Origin: Candidatus Latescibacterota bacterium
Lineage (GTDB): Bacteria > Latescibacterota > UBA2968 > UBA8231
Direction of reading: 5' to 3'
Assembly: GCA_022826515.1 (NCBI GenBank)
Contig: JAJDUT010000001.1
Location: 25,928-89,927 of the forward strand
Length of the DNA: 64,000 nucleotides
Shown here: positions 8,119 to 16,688 of the stretch, in pieces
How the letters are laid out: every line of letters starts with the position of its first letter
Numbering within the stretch: the stretch's first letter is position 1
The notes under the pieces: generated by a model
What the model was told of the DNA's origin: nothing
What the model saw: only the letters and a program-made list of their open reading frames with translations
Databases searched by the model: none
Made by a program: the position numbers and the translations under genes

Positions 8119-9710
8119 CGCGACGTGCCCTCTTAGGAGTTGCTTTAGCGTGCCTGTGGGCTGCGCTAAGCCGCGCCGAGGTTCAGTTTGTCGAGGTAGC
8201 AGCCGAGGCCGGGGTCACCTTTCGCCATCAAAACGGAGCCGAGGGGCAAAAGTATCCAATGGAGACTATGGGCTCGGGTACGGCCTTTTTCGACTACGAT
8301 GGCGACGGGTGGCTCGACCTGTACTTCGTCAACAGCGTCGGGCCGGGCGCACTCTACCGCAACGCGAGTGCCGGTCAGTTCACCGATGCAACCGACGCGG
8401 TCGGCGTAGCCAATTCGGGCTACGGATTGGGTTGCGCCGCAGCCGACTATGATTCAGACGGCGATTTGGACTTGTACATCACGGCCTACGGCCCCAATAT
8501 CCTCTACCGCAACGAGGGCACTAGCCAGTTCACCGATGTAACCGACGTGGCCGGCGTGGCCGGGCCTGTCCTAGTCAATCCAGCGATGAGTACCGGCGCG
8601 GCCTTTGCCGATTACGATTTAGACGGCGACTTGGACTTCTTCGTCGCCAATTACGCCAAGTTTCGTCCCGAGATACACGAGCCTTGCCTCCGCTCCGGGA
8701 TTGCAGTGTACTGCGGACCAGAGGCCTTTGAGCCGCAGCGCGATGTATTTTATCGCAACGAAGACGACGCGACTTTTACCGATGTCACCGAGGAAGCCGG
8801 GCTGCTACCGGCTGCTGCCAAGGAATTAGGAGCCTTTTTCATCGACTACGACGCAGACGGCGATCTCGACTTGTACGCGGCCGGCGACCGCACTCCCAAT
8901 CTGCTCTACCGCAACGACGGCGGCCGCTTTGCCGAGATCGGTGCTTTGGCCGGGGTCGCTTACAACGACGCAGGCAAGCCGCTGGCCGGCATGGGGGTTG
9001 ACGTGGGCGACTACGACGGCGACGGCCGGTTCGACTTTTTCGTCACCAACTACCAGTGGGAGACCAACAGCCTGTACCGCAACCTCGGCAACGGATTTTT
9101 TGCCGACGTGACCTTTCAGTCCGGGCTGGGGGTCCCCAGCTTGCAGTTCCTCGCCTGGGGCACCCTCTTCATCGACTACGACAACGACGGCGACCGCGAC
9201 CTGTTTGTCGCCAACGGCCACCTCGACGACAACATCCACCTGTTCGACGCCGTAACATACGCGCAGCAAAACCAACTCTTCCGCAATCAGGAAGGGCGCT
9301 TTGCCGACGTGAGCAATCAGGTGGGACCGGGTCTGCTATTGCAGCAAGTGAGCCGTGGCGCGGCCATGGGCGATTACGACAACGACGGCGACCTCGACAT
9401 CTCAGTCGCCAACAACAACCAACCCGCCGCGCTCTTGCGCAACGACGGTGGCAACGCCCAGCACTATTTGAGCTTGCGGTTGGTGGGCAACTCCATCGGA
9501 GCCGAGGTGCGCGTCGCCGCAGGAGACTGGGTGCGGTGGGACGTGGTGCGCGCCGGATCGAGCTATATGTGCCAAAGCGCGCTGCGTCCCTTTTTTGGCT
9601 TGGGAGATCGCACCCGCGTCGATGAGGTAGAAATCCACTGGCCCAGCGGCGCTGTGCAGCGTTTGCAAGACGTCGCGGCCAACCAGATCCTGATCGTACA
9701 CGAGCCTTGA
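8115..9710 (+). CDS. Secreted FG-GAP/ASPIC-UnbV (CRTAC1-like) repeat protein
   Basis: The product has 531 residues from a GTG that overlaps the stop of the small membrane protein. A Sec signal peptide spans residues 1 to about 21 (cleavage near SRA-EV). At least seven repeats carry the calcium-binding loop DxDxDGxxD (for example DYDGDGWLDLYF, DYDSDGDLDLYI, DYDNDGDRDLFV), the FG-GAP beta-propeller pattern. The last 90 residues match the ASPIC/UnbV domain (GAEVRVAAGD, then VEIHWPSG). Such proteins are extracellular and probably bind calcium and ligands. Coupling to a transporter suggests a role in substrate capture, which is inference. Confidence 0.88.
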   Translation: MTRRALLGVALACLWAALSRAEVQFVEVAAEAGVTFRHQNGAEGQKYPMETMGSGTAFFDYDGDGWLDLYFVNSVGPGALYRNASAGQFTDATDAVGVANSGYGLGCAAADYDSDGDLDLYITAYGPNILYRNEGTSQFTDVTDVAGVAGPVLVNPAMSTGAAFADYDLDGDLDFFVANYAKFRPEIHEPCLRSGIAVYCGPEAFEPQRDVFYRNEDDATFTDVTEEAGLLPAAAKELGAFFIDYDADGDLDLYAAGDRTPNLLYRNDGGRFAEIGALAGVAYNDAGKPLAGMGVDVGDYDGDGRFDFFVTNYQWETNSLYRNLGNGFFADVTFQSGLGVPSLQFLAWGTLFIDYDNDGDRDLFVANGHLDDNIHLFDAVTYAQQNQLFRNQEGRFADVSNQVGPGLLLQQVSRGAAMGDYDNDGDLDISVANNNQPAALLRNDGGNAQHYLSLRLVGNSIGAEVRVAAGDWVRWDVVRAGSSYMCQSALRPFFGLGDRTRVDEVEIHWPSGAVQRLQDVAANQILIVHEP

Positions 9711-9782
9711 TCGTCGCGGCGTTGCCCAATCGCACCCCAGGCATTGTATTATACTCCTGTCACCCAAAAAGGAGACCGCGTC

Positions 9783-10598
9783 ATGCAATCCCTTTCCACC
9801 TTTGATGATACGCATCACGAGCAGTTCATAGATCAAGGCTACCTGCGGCTGGGCAACGTCCTGTCCCCAGACGAATTGGCCGCCTTGCAGCAGCGCATCG
9901 ACGACATCATGCTGGGCCGCGTCCGCTACGAACACATGCGCTTGCAGGTCGTCGAAGAGGACGGCGAAGTGCGTCGCACCATGGGCAACGAGGTGCAGAC
10001 GCTCGCCTATCGGCGCATCGACGACCTAGAGCAAGACCCGCTCTTCCTCGCCTATATACAGAACCCCCTCTTTCACCAGATTGCCCGCCGCTACATCGGC
10101 GAGGAGGTCTCGGTCTTCCGCTCGATGTTTATGAACAAACCGCCCGAACTCCGCCGCGAACTGCCCTGGCATCAGGACGTGGGGATCGGCTGGGGCATCG
10201 ACACCAACCCCATCGTCACCGTGTGGACGGCGCTCGACGACGCGACCACAGCCACCGGCTGTATGCAGATCGTGCCGGGCAGCAACCAGCACGGCATCAT
10301 CAACGAGCGGCACTTTCTCCCCGCCGAGCAAGAAGCCCAATACGCGCGCCCGGAGGCAGTGATCGACTTGGAAGCCGAGGCAGGGGAGGCCATTCTGCTG
10401 CACAATTTCCTGCTGCACCGCTCTGGGCCCAACTCCACCGCGTCGGCCCGCCGCGCTTTCAGCGCAACCTATATGGATGCCGCAACTCGCACTCGGGACA
10501 CCGGCCAAACCTTTCCCGTGGTCTTCGGTGCTCAGGCGCTGAACCCGGCGACGGTAGATGGCAAACCGGCCGAGTTGGTTGCCAAATTTTACGGCTGA
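9783..10598 (+). CDS. Phytanoyl-CoA dioxygenase (PhyH) family Fe(II)/2-oxoglutarate oxygenase
   Basis: The product has 271 residues. The start at 9783 has AAGGAG eight bases upstream; a longer TTG frame lacks support. The iron triad is visible: His130 and Asp132 in WHQD, and His212 in LLHRSGPN. Arg223/Arg224 in the following ARRAF stretch probably bind 2-oxoglutarate. The fold also shows TVWTALDDATTATGCMQIVPGS, a PhyH hallmark. It hydroxylates an unknown small molecule using O2 and 2-oxoglutarate. It stands between the symporter cluster and the DUF6785-like gene, all on one strand with short gaps, so it may act on a compound imported by one of them. Confidence 0.88.
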   Translation: MQSLSTFDDTHHEQFIDQGYLRLGNVLSPDELAALQQRIDDIMLGRVRYEHMRLQVVEEDGEVRRTMGNEVQTLAYRRIDDLEQDPLFLAYIQNPLFHQIARRYIGEEVSVFRSMFMNKPPELRRELPWHQDVGIGWGIDTNPIVTVWTALDDATTATGCMQIVPGSNQHGIINERHFLPAEQEAQYARPEAVIDLEAEAGEAILLHNFLLHRSGPNSTASARRAFSATYMDAATRTRDTGQTFPVVFGAQALNPATVDGKPAELVAKFYG

Positions 10599-10619
10599 TT
10601 CTTCTGCGTTAGCTAGCTA

Positions 10620-12584
10620 ATGTCAACAACACCCGAGCGGACCGCGCCCAAGGAGGCAGACGCAGTACCGGCTTTTACTGCCAAATCCGTGCTAGTCGGA
10701 TGCGCCGGGGCCTTCAGCGTGTCGGCCGGGGCTGCCTACGGCACCCTCTATCTACACGGTTCCTTTATGGCTCTGGGCACCAGTATGCCTGGAGCGGTGT
10801 TCCTCCTCTTCCTGCTGACCCTTTTTATAAATCCCCTGCTCAAGCTCGTACACCCAAGCTGGGGACTCAATCGGCGGGAATTGCTAGTCGTCTATGTTAT
10901 GATGGTGATGGCCTCGCCGATTCCAACCCTCTTCGTCGCCAAGTTCCTCAGTGCCATTAGCTATCCCTTCTACTACGCCACGGCCGAAAACGAATGGCGG
11001 GAACTGATCCATCCCTATATCCCCGACTGGCTGATGGTCCACGACGTGGAGACCGCACGCAAATTTTACGAGGGCAGCGGACGAGGCGAACCCATTCCTT
11101 GGGAAGTATGGCGCAGCGTCATCGGGATGTGGACGCCCTTTATCTGCGCCCTCTTCCTGATGATGATTTCCTTCATGGCGATTCTGCGCAAACAATGGAT
11201 TCAGCACGAGCGGCTGATCTATCCGCTGATGCAGGTGCCACTGGCCATGACCGAGGAAGGCGAAGACGACAAAAAACTAAGCCCTTTTTTCAAAAATCCC
11301 GTCATGTGGGCCGGTTTTGCCATCCCCGCGCTGTGGGGCACGCTACACGGGCTATACAACTACTTCCCCGAAACCATTCCCATCGCCCAAGACGTCGATC
11401 CCGTGCGCATGGAGGTGCCGGTTTTCCGCCGCACGGCCGACCTGTACGTCGCGTTGCGCTTCAACATCATCGGCTTCTTCTATTTTCTCAAGACCGATAT
11501 CGCCTTTAGCCTGTGGTTTTTCAACCTGCTCTCTTTTGCGGTGCGCGGCATTTTTGGCATTCTCGGCGTGGTCAGTAGCGAGACGGGAGGGGCTGGCCAC
11601 GCAGTGCGCGATCCCTTTTTGGCCTACCAGTCGATGGGCGCGATTCTCGTGCTCTTTTTAGGTGGCATCTGGACGGCGCGCAATCATCTGCGAAGCGTGT
11701 GGCGCAAGGCTTTCAAAGGCGACGAGAACATTGACGACAGCGACGAAATCCTCTCCTACCGCGCAGCCCTGATCGTGCTGACGATCTCTTGTCTGGTGAT
11801 AGTAGGTTGGCTGTGGCTGGCCGGGCTGCCGCTGATTTTCGGACTGGCCATTCTCTTTCTCGGCGTCGTCATCATCTTTGGCTATTCGCGAGTGGTGGCC
11901 GAGGGCGGGCTTTCGGACGGCTCGCCGCCGGTGGTGCCAGCGGGGATTTTAGTGTCCGCAGTGGGTTCATCGGTCATCGGTGCCCAAGGCCTAGTCGTGC
12001 TGGCGACGACCTTCCTGTGGACCACCGGGCGCAATTTCGTCATGGTCTCCTGTGCCAACAGTCTGCGGCTGGGCGAGGAGTTGGGGCGCAACCGCCGACC
12101 CCTCTTTTGGATCATCGTCTTGGCGCTGGTCGTGGCCGTGGGTGCAGCCGTGTGGATGGTGATGCTACTTAGCCACAAATACGGCGCGATCAACCTGTGG
12201 ATCTGGAGCGGTGGCAACTACGGCTATGTGGAGAAGCTCCTCCGCACGCCGACCGATTTCTACGGCTGGGGCTGGGTCAATATGGGGATTGGCGCGGCCA
12301 TTATGACCGCGTTGATGGTCGCGCGCTGGCTCTACGTGTGGTGGCCGCTGCATCCGCTGGGCTACGTGATTGGGCCGATCTGGATCATGGACCACTTGTG
12401 GTTTAATATGTTCATCGCTTGGGGAATCAAGGTTCTCGTGCTCAAATACGGAGGCGTGCGGCTTTACCTAAAGACGCGGCCCTTTTTCATGGGAATGATC
12501 CTCGGCTATTTCACGCCCGGCGGGTTCTACCTAATCGTCGATCACTTCACCGGCATGACTTGGAACGTGATATTCTGGGGTTGA
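10620..12584 (+). CDS. DUF6785-like polytopic membrane protein, full length
   Basis: The product has 654 residues. A cytoplasmic N-terminus of about 20 residues is followed by roughly 14 hydrophobic segments. Two conserved blocks match the truncated protein at the left edge: the MAILRKQWIQHERLIYPLMQ region and the C-terminal WWPLHPLGYVIGP and RPFFMGMILGYFTPGG regions. An acidic GDENIDDSDE loop near residue 365 is shared too. It belongs to an uncharacterised membrane family (DUF6785/DUF6784-like), probably transporters related to the OPT group; that is inference. No OPT-like partner follows here, unlike the left-edge pair. Confidence 0.8.
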   Translation: MSTTPERTAPKEADAVPAFTAKSVLVGCAGAFSVSAGAAYGTLYLHGSFMALGTSMPGAVFLLFLLTLFINPLLKLVHPSWGLNRRELLVVYVMMVMASPIPTLFVAKFLSAISYPFYYATAENEWRELIHPYIPDWLMVHDVETARKFYEGSGRGEPIPWEVWRSVIGMWTPFICALFLMMISFMAILRKQWIQHERLIYPLMQVPLAMTEEGEDDKKLSPFFKNPVMWAGFAIPALWGTLHGLYNYFPETIPIAQDVDPVRMEVPVFRRTADLYVALRFNIIGFFYFLKTDIAFSLWFFNLLSFAVRGIFGILGVVSSETGGAGHAVRDPFLAYQSMGAILVLFLGGIWTARNHLRSVWRKAFKGDENIDDSDEILSYRAALIVLTISCLVIVGWLWLAGLPLIFGLAILFLGVVIIFGYSRVVAEGGLSDGSPPVVPAGILVSAVGSSVIGAQGLVVLATTFLWTTGRNFVMVSCANSLRLGEELGRNRRPLFWIIVLALVVAVGAAVWMVMLLSHKYGAINLWIWSGGNYGYVEKLLRTPTDFYGWGWVNMGIGAAIMTALMVARWLYVWWPLHPLGYVIGPIWIMDHLWFNMFIAWGIKVLVLKYGGVRLYLKTRPFFMGMILGYFTPGGFYLIVDHFTGMTWNVIFWG

Positions 12585-12591
12585 TTTGTAT

Positions 12592-12622
12592 TTGACAGGT
12601 ACCTGCTATTTTGCGTTATATT
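12592..12622 (+). promoter_or_regulatory. Predicted promoter of the surface-protein operon
   Basis: A consensus -35 TTGACA at 12592-12597 is followed after 19 bases by TATATT at 12617-12622 (five of six matches to TATAAT). It lies about 40 bases before the ATG at 12659, just after the previous gene stops, and would serve the operon that follows. The spacer is slightly long. No transcript data. Confidence 0.5.
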
Positions 12623-12658
12623 CGCCGTAAGATTTCCTGCTTTCAGGAGATGGCCGGT

Positions 12659-14710
12659 ATGAAATCCAAGCTCTGTTTGGCAGCGGCGTGCATGGCCATA
12701 GTCCAAGTCTGCACGGCTGGAGCACAAGTGTCGCAATTCCACCTCGGCGGCGCAGATGGCCTCGATTGGGAAGAGCAGACCCTGACCAATCTGATGGTCG
12801 ATAACACCACGACCCCGGGCGCGATCCAACCGCTGGAACTCAAACCCGACGTCAATGTGGTGACCCAGCTACGCCACTGGACGCGCTATCGGCAGCCGAT
12901 CGACATCAACTATCAAGAGGGGATGCCCCGCATCTGGCGGGCAATCGGCGACGTCTCTCGGCCCGGGCACGTCTCTAACCCGATGGAATTCATCGACGGA
13001 GATCTCAACACTTTTTACGAAGGTCGCGATTTTCAGGGCAGTGGCGGACTAGGGGGTATCTGGGGCGAGTTTTACACGCTCGATATGGGCATGCAGATTC
13101 CCGCTGATCACTTCAAGTTGGTGCCGCCCGAGGGCAACGACCCCTTCTTCCAAGAGCCGTACCGACCCAACTACAAATTCGAAGCCTACGAGCTGACAGC
13201 CAGCAACGACAAGGTCGCGGTCGAAAGCCAACTACCTCCGCAATTTCGCACGGGTGTCGCCGGCACACAGGAGACGCAATACTACCTGCCGCTGGATAAA
13301 CTGTTGGCCAAGGTGGATCAGAACTTCGACGCCGTTATCGAGATCGACTTTCCGCTCCAGTATCTGCGTTTTTTCCGCATGCGAGTGCTTCCAGATGCCC
13401 CGCCGAAATTCACGCGCTACGCGCTGGCCGAGCTAGAGGTCTATGGACGCGGTTTCGTCCCCCGGGCGCGCTGGTTATCGCAGGTGATCGACATGGGTGA
13501 TATAGTCAATATAGGCGAGGTGAACTTCGGCTTGAGTACCTGGCGGCGCGACGGGGATCAATTGGTCGAAGCTCCCGCCGCCAAGGCCGGAGTCAACATT
13601 GAGATCAAGACTGGGCTAGACGACGGTCCCATCGCCTATCATTCGTACAACGACTTGGCCCAGCCCGTGGAAGTAGCAAAGGACGTCTATGCCAAGCTCA
13701 AGCCGCGCGTGTGGCCGTGGGATCCACCGGCCGTAGGTTGGCAGGGCGTCATCGCCGACGACATCAATAACTGGAGCTTCTGGTCGCCGCCAATCCGAGT
13801 TTCAGGACAGCGGCCCCGCGTGCCTAAAGGGCGCTATATTCAGCTACAAATCCAGTTAGAGACCGAAGCCTTGTGGGAGTTCGCCCGCCTCGATTGGATC
13901 ACCATCGAAACTTCCTCGCTTTTGGCCGACCGGATCGTGGGCGAGGTCGCTGCAGTTGACCACTTGCGCCCCAACGGCAAAGTGCCGCAAGTACCCGCGG
14001 GCACACTGACCGAATTCATCCTCGACTTGCGCGCCGAGTTTTCCGGCACCGGCCACCAGGGATTTGACGCGGTGCGGCTGGACTTGCCTTCTACGGGCCG
14101 GGTGTTAGGGCTGGAGATGGGCGATCCGCTGGCGACTGTGGAGCCGGACAGCATCATCGACGAAGGGAGCGAATTGGCGGTTTATTTGCCGCAGATGATC
14201 GGGCCGGACACCAACGACGAGCTTCGCTTGCGCTTAGAAACGACCGTGTACGGTGCGTCTGACCAGTTGCGCGCCGAGGTCTTTGCGCGGCAGGGCGACT
14301 CGCTGCCCCAAAGCGTTGAAGGTGGCGACGCCAGCGACGAATTGGGCACCGACCAGTTGCGGGTATTAGTCAGTTCCGGTTCTCTCGAATCCGTGCTGTC
14401 CGACGTGGTAATTACACCCGCGGTTTTCACTCCCCAAGGCGACGCTATCAACGACCAAGTGGCCATTGAATACACCTTGTTCAGCGTGCTCAATGCGGTC
14501 GAAGTGGACGTCGAGTTGCTGACTTTGGCCGGCCAGCGGGTGCGGAGTCTGTCGGGTGGAGTACAGGGTGCTGGGTATCACTCGCTGCAATGGGACGGCC
14601 GCGACGAGGCCAATCAACTCGTAGCGCCAGGCGTGTATCTGGCGCGCATTGGGGCTAACACCGACCGAGGCCGAGTGGTGCGCTTCGGGGCAGTGGCCGT
14701 AGCCTACTAA
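12659..14710 (+). CDS. Secreted surface protein, discoidin-like and FlgD-like domains (paralogue 1)
   Basis: The product has 683 residues; CAGGAG lies nine bases before the ATG at 12659. A signal peptide (residues 1 to about 22, KLCLAAACMAIVQVCTAGA) precedes a mature domain with a discoidin-like EFIDGDLNTFYEG block. A beta-rich middle section containing INNWSFWSPPIRVSG recurs in the next two proteins. The last 90 residues are a TPQGDAINDQ motif followed by a FlgD-type Ig domain (LAGQRVRSL, WDGRDEANQLVAPGVYLARI). The chain ends in -VAY. FlgD-like and TPNGDGIND-type C-termini serve in surface attachment or type IX-like sorting in the FCB group. It is first in a run of three paralogues and a barrel. 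Confidence 0.75.
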   Translation: MKSKLCLAAACMAIVQVCTAGAQVSQFHLGGADGLDWEEQTLTNLMVDNTTTPGAIQPLELKPDVNVVTQLRHWTRYRQPIDINYQEGMPRIWRAIGDVSRPGHVSNPMEFIDGDLNTFYEGRDFQGSGGLGGIWGEFYTLDMGMQIPADHFKLVPPEGNDPFFQEPYRPNYKFEAYELTASNDKVAVESQLPPQFRTGVAGTQETQYYLPLDKLLAKVDQNFDAVIEIDFPLQYLRFFRMRVLPDAPPKFTRYALAELEVYGRGFVPRARWLSQVIDMGDIVNIGEVNFGLSTWRRDGDQLVEAPAAKAGVNIEIKTGLDDGPIAYHSYNDLAQPVEVAKDVYAKLKPRVWPWDPPAVGWQGVIADDINNWSFWSPPIRVSGQRPRVPKGRYIQLQIQLETEALWEFARLDWITIETSSLLADRIVGEVAAVDHLRPNGKVPQVPAGTLTEFILDLRAEFSGTGHQGFDAVRLDLPSTGRVLGLEMGDPLATVEPDSIIDEGSELAVYLPQMIGPDTNDELRLRLETTVYGASDQLRAEVFARQGDSLPQSVEGGDASDELGTDQLRVLVSSGSLESVLSDVVITPAVFTPQGDAINDQVAIEYTLFSVLNAVEVDVELLTLAGQRVRSLSGGVQGAGYHSLQWDGRDEANQLVAPGVYLARIGANTDRGRVVRFGAVAVAY

Positions 14711-14713
14711 GGC

Positions 14714-16672
14714 ATGGAATTCCAACCTATGGGCTTGCGCACGACAATTTCTCGCTTGGCGACCTTATGTATAGCCGCTGTGGTCCTCGCTCCACAACCA
14801 GCAGTTGCGGAAGTCCGCCAGTGGGTGGTGGGCGGTGACGAAGGGGCCGCTTGGCGAGAACACGAGTTGCTTTCCACCGCGATGAGTTTCGACGTGCCGG
14901 GCACTATCCAACTCGTGGCCTTTACCTCTAAGGACAATGTCATTCCGAGCCTGACCTGGGTCGATGGGTTTCCCGCTGGCTACGTGGAGGAACGCGCCCA
15001 AGCACTGATCTGGGACAACGTAGCGGTCGTGCGTCCCCTGTTGGAGATCGTCGATGGCATCGACACGACCTCCACCCACCTCGCGTTTAAGCGCTTTGGC
15101 ATCGCCCAAGACGGCACCAAGTTTTTCTTTGATTTGGGGACCCGCTTTCCCGCCAATCGAATTGCGTTTTTTCCGCGCTTAGAGGGCATCAGTTCAGAGG
15201 GACGCCCTTTCAGTGAAGACTACATCCGCGGCTACGTGCTCAAAGTCAACGACGGCGCGAGCTTCAACGAGCGGGATGAGCCGATCTACGCCCCCATCAA
15301 GCGCGTTGACTTTACTCGCGAGAACACGACGCAGATCGACTTTCCTCTGCAATTTGTCCGTTACATTGAACTAGAAGTTACCTCGGCCAACCCGTTTGAA
15401 CTGGCCGAATTCCAACTCTTCGGTACGGGATTCGCGCCGGCCGGCTCTTATCGGTCAAAGATCATCGACCTCGGGGAGCCGGCTAATTTCAGCCGTATGG
15501 AATGGACGCTAGAAAAGCTGCGTCAAAGCGGCGATGAGCTAGTCGTCGAGCCAGCTGCCGATGCCAATTTGACGGTGGTGATGCGCACCGGCCTAGACGA
15601 CAGCCCCCGGGTCTATTACGAGTACACCGACCTCTTTACCCGCGAGCGGCAAGTCGTCACCGAAGACGAGTACAAGGCCCTCGACGAAAGTGTGCGCGGC
15701 CCGATTGACGACGACCAAGTCAACTGGAGCTTGTGGTCGCCCCCCTTCACTGAGTCCGGCCAGCCCATCCAGCTACCCAGCCCAAGGCGCTACTTCCAGT
15801 TTGAGGTGCGAATCGAAAGCGGCGCGATCCTCGACGGCCTACGGCTCACATCGCTGAGCGTCGAACACACGATCCCGCCTGTGGCCCAAGTGTTGGTAGC
15901 CGAGATTTCTCAATTAGACATCCCCCGTCCCCCCGGTGATGTGCCCATTGTAACCGCCGGGGACTTTACGACGTTTGCCTACGATGTCGTAGCCCAAGTC
16001 GAGGAAGCGGACACTGGCTTTGACGCCCTGCGCATCCTCACGCCCCAATCGACGCCAGCGTTTCGGCAATTCTTCACTGGAGAGGACGGGGTCGAGGTCA
16101 CACCCGACAGCGTGCAAGCGGAACTAGGCAGTCTGACCATCTTCTTTTCCTCACAGCGGCCGGAGATCGGCATTCATCGCATGCGCGCCGTATTCGACGC
16201 GCAGATTTTCATCCAAGGCACCTCGGTCGAAGCTGAGGTCTTTGACTCGCAGGCCGAAGACGGCGTGCCGCAGCGGGTGCAACCCGGCGACGCCAACCCA
16301 GAAGTACTGACCAATGCCCTGCGGGTGCTGACGACGGCCGCTTCGGCCAGCCGATTGGTGTCCTCCCTAGCGGTGAGTAGCCCGGTCTTCACGCCCAACG
16401 GAGACGGAATCAACGACCAAGTAGAGCTAATCTACAGCCTGTTGCAGCTAGTAAAGCCGGTTGAAGTAACAGTTGAAATTTTCGATTTGGCCGGTCGCCC
16501 AGTGCATACCGTCCTCGAAGCCGAAAGCACCAGTGGTGCCTATGCAGTGGTTTGGGACGGGCGCGACGATCAAGGACAGGTAGTCCCGCCGGGACTGTAC
16601 CTCGCCGTGATCCAAGTCCACACTGAACGCGAGACACTCGTGCGTTCTAGCAGCATGGGTGTGGCGTATTGA
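14714..16672 (+). CDS. Secreted surface protein, discoidin-like and FlgD-like domains (paralogue 2)
   Basis: The product has 652 residues starting three bases after the previous stop. A Sec signal spans residues 8 to about 32 (ATLCIAAVVLAPQPAVA). The body is homologous to its neighbours: an N-terminal VVGGDEGAAW segment like paralogue 1's LGGADGLDW, a middle block VNWSLWSPPFTESGQ, and a C-terminal FTPNGDGINDQVE followed by LAGRPVHTV and WDGRDDQGQVVPPGLYLA. It ends in -VAY like the genes on each side. Start choice between 14714 and the in-frame ATG at 14729 is open; neither has a strong ribosome site, so translation is probably coupled. Probably exported and surface-attached. Confidence 0.75.
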   Translation: MEFQPMGLRTTISRLATLCIAAVVLAPQPAVAEVRQWVVGGDEGAAWREHELLSTAMSFDVPGTIQLVAFTSKDNVIPSLTWVDGFPAGYVEERAQALIWDNVAVVRPLLEIVDGIDTTSTHLAFKRFGIAQDGTKFFFDLGTRFPANRIAFFPRLEGISSEGRPFSEDYIRGYVLKVNDGASFNERDEPIYAPIKRVDFTRENTTQIDFPLQFVRYIELEVTSANPFELAEFQLFGTGFAPAGSYRSKIIDLGEPANFSRMEWTLEKLRQSGDELVVEPAADANLTVVMRTGLDDSPRVYYEYTDLFTRERQVVTEDEYKALDESVRGPIDDDQVNWSLWSPPFTESGQPIQLPSPRRYFQFEVRIESGAILDGLRLTSLSVEHTIPPVAQVLVAEISQLDIPRPPGDVPIVTAGDFTTFAYDVVAQVEEADTGFDALRILTPQSTPAFRQFFTGEDGVEVTPDSVQAELGSLTIFFSSQRPEIGIHRMRAVFDAQIFIQGTSVEAEVFDSQAEDGVPQRVQPGDANPEVLTNALRVLTTAASASRLVSSLAVSSPVFTPNGDGINDQVELIYSLLQLVKPVEVTVEIFDLAGRPVHTVLEAESTSGAYAVVWDGRDDQGQVVPPGLYLAVIQVHTERETLVRSSSMGVAY

Positions 16673-16688
16673 GAAAGGAGTGGTAGCT